Made by a program: the position numbers and the translations under genes
The notes under the pieces: generated by a model
Told to the model about the DNA's origin: nothing
The model's input: the letters and a program-made list of their open reading frames with translations, nothing else
The model's database searches: none
Assembly: GCA_021835265.1 (NCBI GenBank)
Contig: JAKBQK010000492.1
Location: 1 to 5,216 of the forward strand
Direction of reading: 5' to 3'
DNA: 5,216 bases
Source of the DNA: Thermoplasmata archaeon
Lineage (GTDB): Archaea; Thermoplasmatota; Thermoplasmata; Thermoplasmatales; Thermoplasmataceae
In this document: piece after piece, positions 4,911 through 5,216 of the stretch
Layout: each line of letters opens with the position of its first letter
How positions within the stretch are numbered: the first letter of the stretch is position 1

Positions 4911-5216
4911 TTAATTCTTCTTTAACACTACTATATGTTCATTCAACATAGTGCTTCTAGTTTCACCTGCCACATTACTTGGACTGTTTCTAGACGGCAT
5001 TCTTTTATTAGGTATATTTCGAATGTGAGTAGTAACATATTTTAGGCCACAGAATTCAAAGAAATCTTTAATTGCTTCTGACGTAGGCAATGTTACAGAA
5101 CTGACTGTCCTATTTCCAACTACATAGCAAACATGCCCGTCTTTTCTTAATAATTTTGTCACATTCTCAATTGAAGAAAGTAGATCTGAATAAAACGAAG
5201 CAACTTCCAATGCCCG
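4911..5216 (-). CDS. DNA methyltransferase, C-terminal part (runs off the window)
   Basis: Only the last 101 residues are present; the frame is open to the window edge, so the TTG at 5208-5210 is not necessarily the start and the true one is probably beyond 5216. The visible part has the pattern FYSDLLSSIENVTKLLRKDG, then CYVVGNRTVSSVTLPTSE, then IRNIPNKRMPSRNSPSNVAG and a terminal STMLNEHIVVLKKN. I recognise this as the C-terminal end of N4/N6-type site-specific DNA methyltransferases, in which a late strand with VGNRTV and an IPNKRMP..NSP block recur. The SAM-binding and DPPY/SPPY motifs would lie outside the window. It could be part of a restriction-modification system of the host or a protective enzyme of the element. 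It is convergent with the helicase operon and separated from it by the repeat region. Confidence 0.7.
   Translation of the reverse strand, partial: RALEVASFYSDLLSSIENVTKLLRKDGHVCYVVGNRTVSSVTLPTSEAIKDFFEFCGLKYVTTHIRNIPNKRMPSRNSPSNVAGETRSTMLNEHIVVLKKN

Overview
The window is archaeal. It carries a tRNA-Cys gene without an encoded CCA. It also has an archaeal-type tyrosine recombinase with an R..YxxR..H..Y catalytic set, AT-rich boxes about 25 bases upstream of start codons, and strong Shine-Dalgarno sequences (GAGGTGAT, GGAGG) inside an operon. Base composition is AT-rich (roughly 35-40% GC by eye), and arginine is mostly AGA/AGG with frequent ATA isoleucine. A Thermoplasmata-like euryarchaeon (Ferroplasma or Cuniculiplasma type) is my best guess, but that assignment is inference only.

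Layout from left to right: 47-118 is tRNA-Cys(GCA). Only 43 bases later an intact integrase gene begins (162-1478, + strand). It meets a convergent gene for a probable winged-helix DNA-binding protein (1475-1969, - strand), and the two stop codons share the four bases TTAA. A divergent intergenic region (1970-2075) holds a perfect 16-bp palindrome and two opposed TATA-like boxes. From there a four-gene operon runs rightward with overlapping start and stop codons. It encodes an AbrB/MazE-like regulator (about 2076-2243), a 55-residue protein of unknown function (2236-2403), a 142-residue protein of unknown function (2400-2828) and an SF3/D5-like replicative helicase (2828-4531). A noncoding stretch of about 380 bases (4532-4910) follows. 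It contains inverted pairs of 9-bp repeats and a separate set of direct repeats, then a hairpin with a T-run. At the right edge lies the C-terminal part of a DNA methyltransferase gene on the - strand, which runs off the window.

I read this as one end of a small plasmid- or virus-like integrative element inserted at tRNA-Cys. It has an integrase for integration and excision, two small DNA-binding regulators around a shared control region, and a replication operon ending in a helicase. Just beyond the helicase lies a repeat cluster that could be the replication origin or a partition or control site. No second copy of the tRNA 3' end was found in the window. The right border is therefore either beyond position 5216 or too degenerate to see, and it is unresolved whether the methyltransferase belongs to the element or to the host chromosome.
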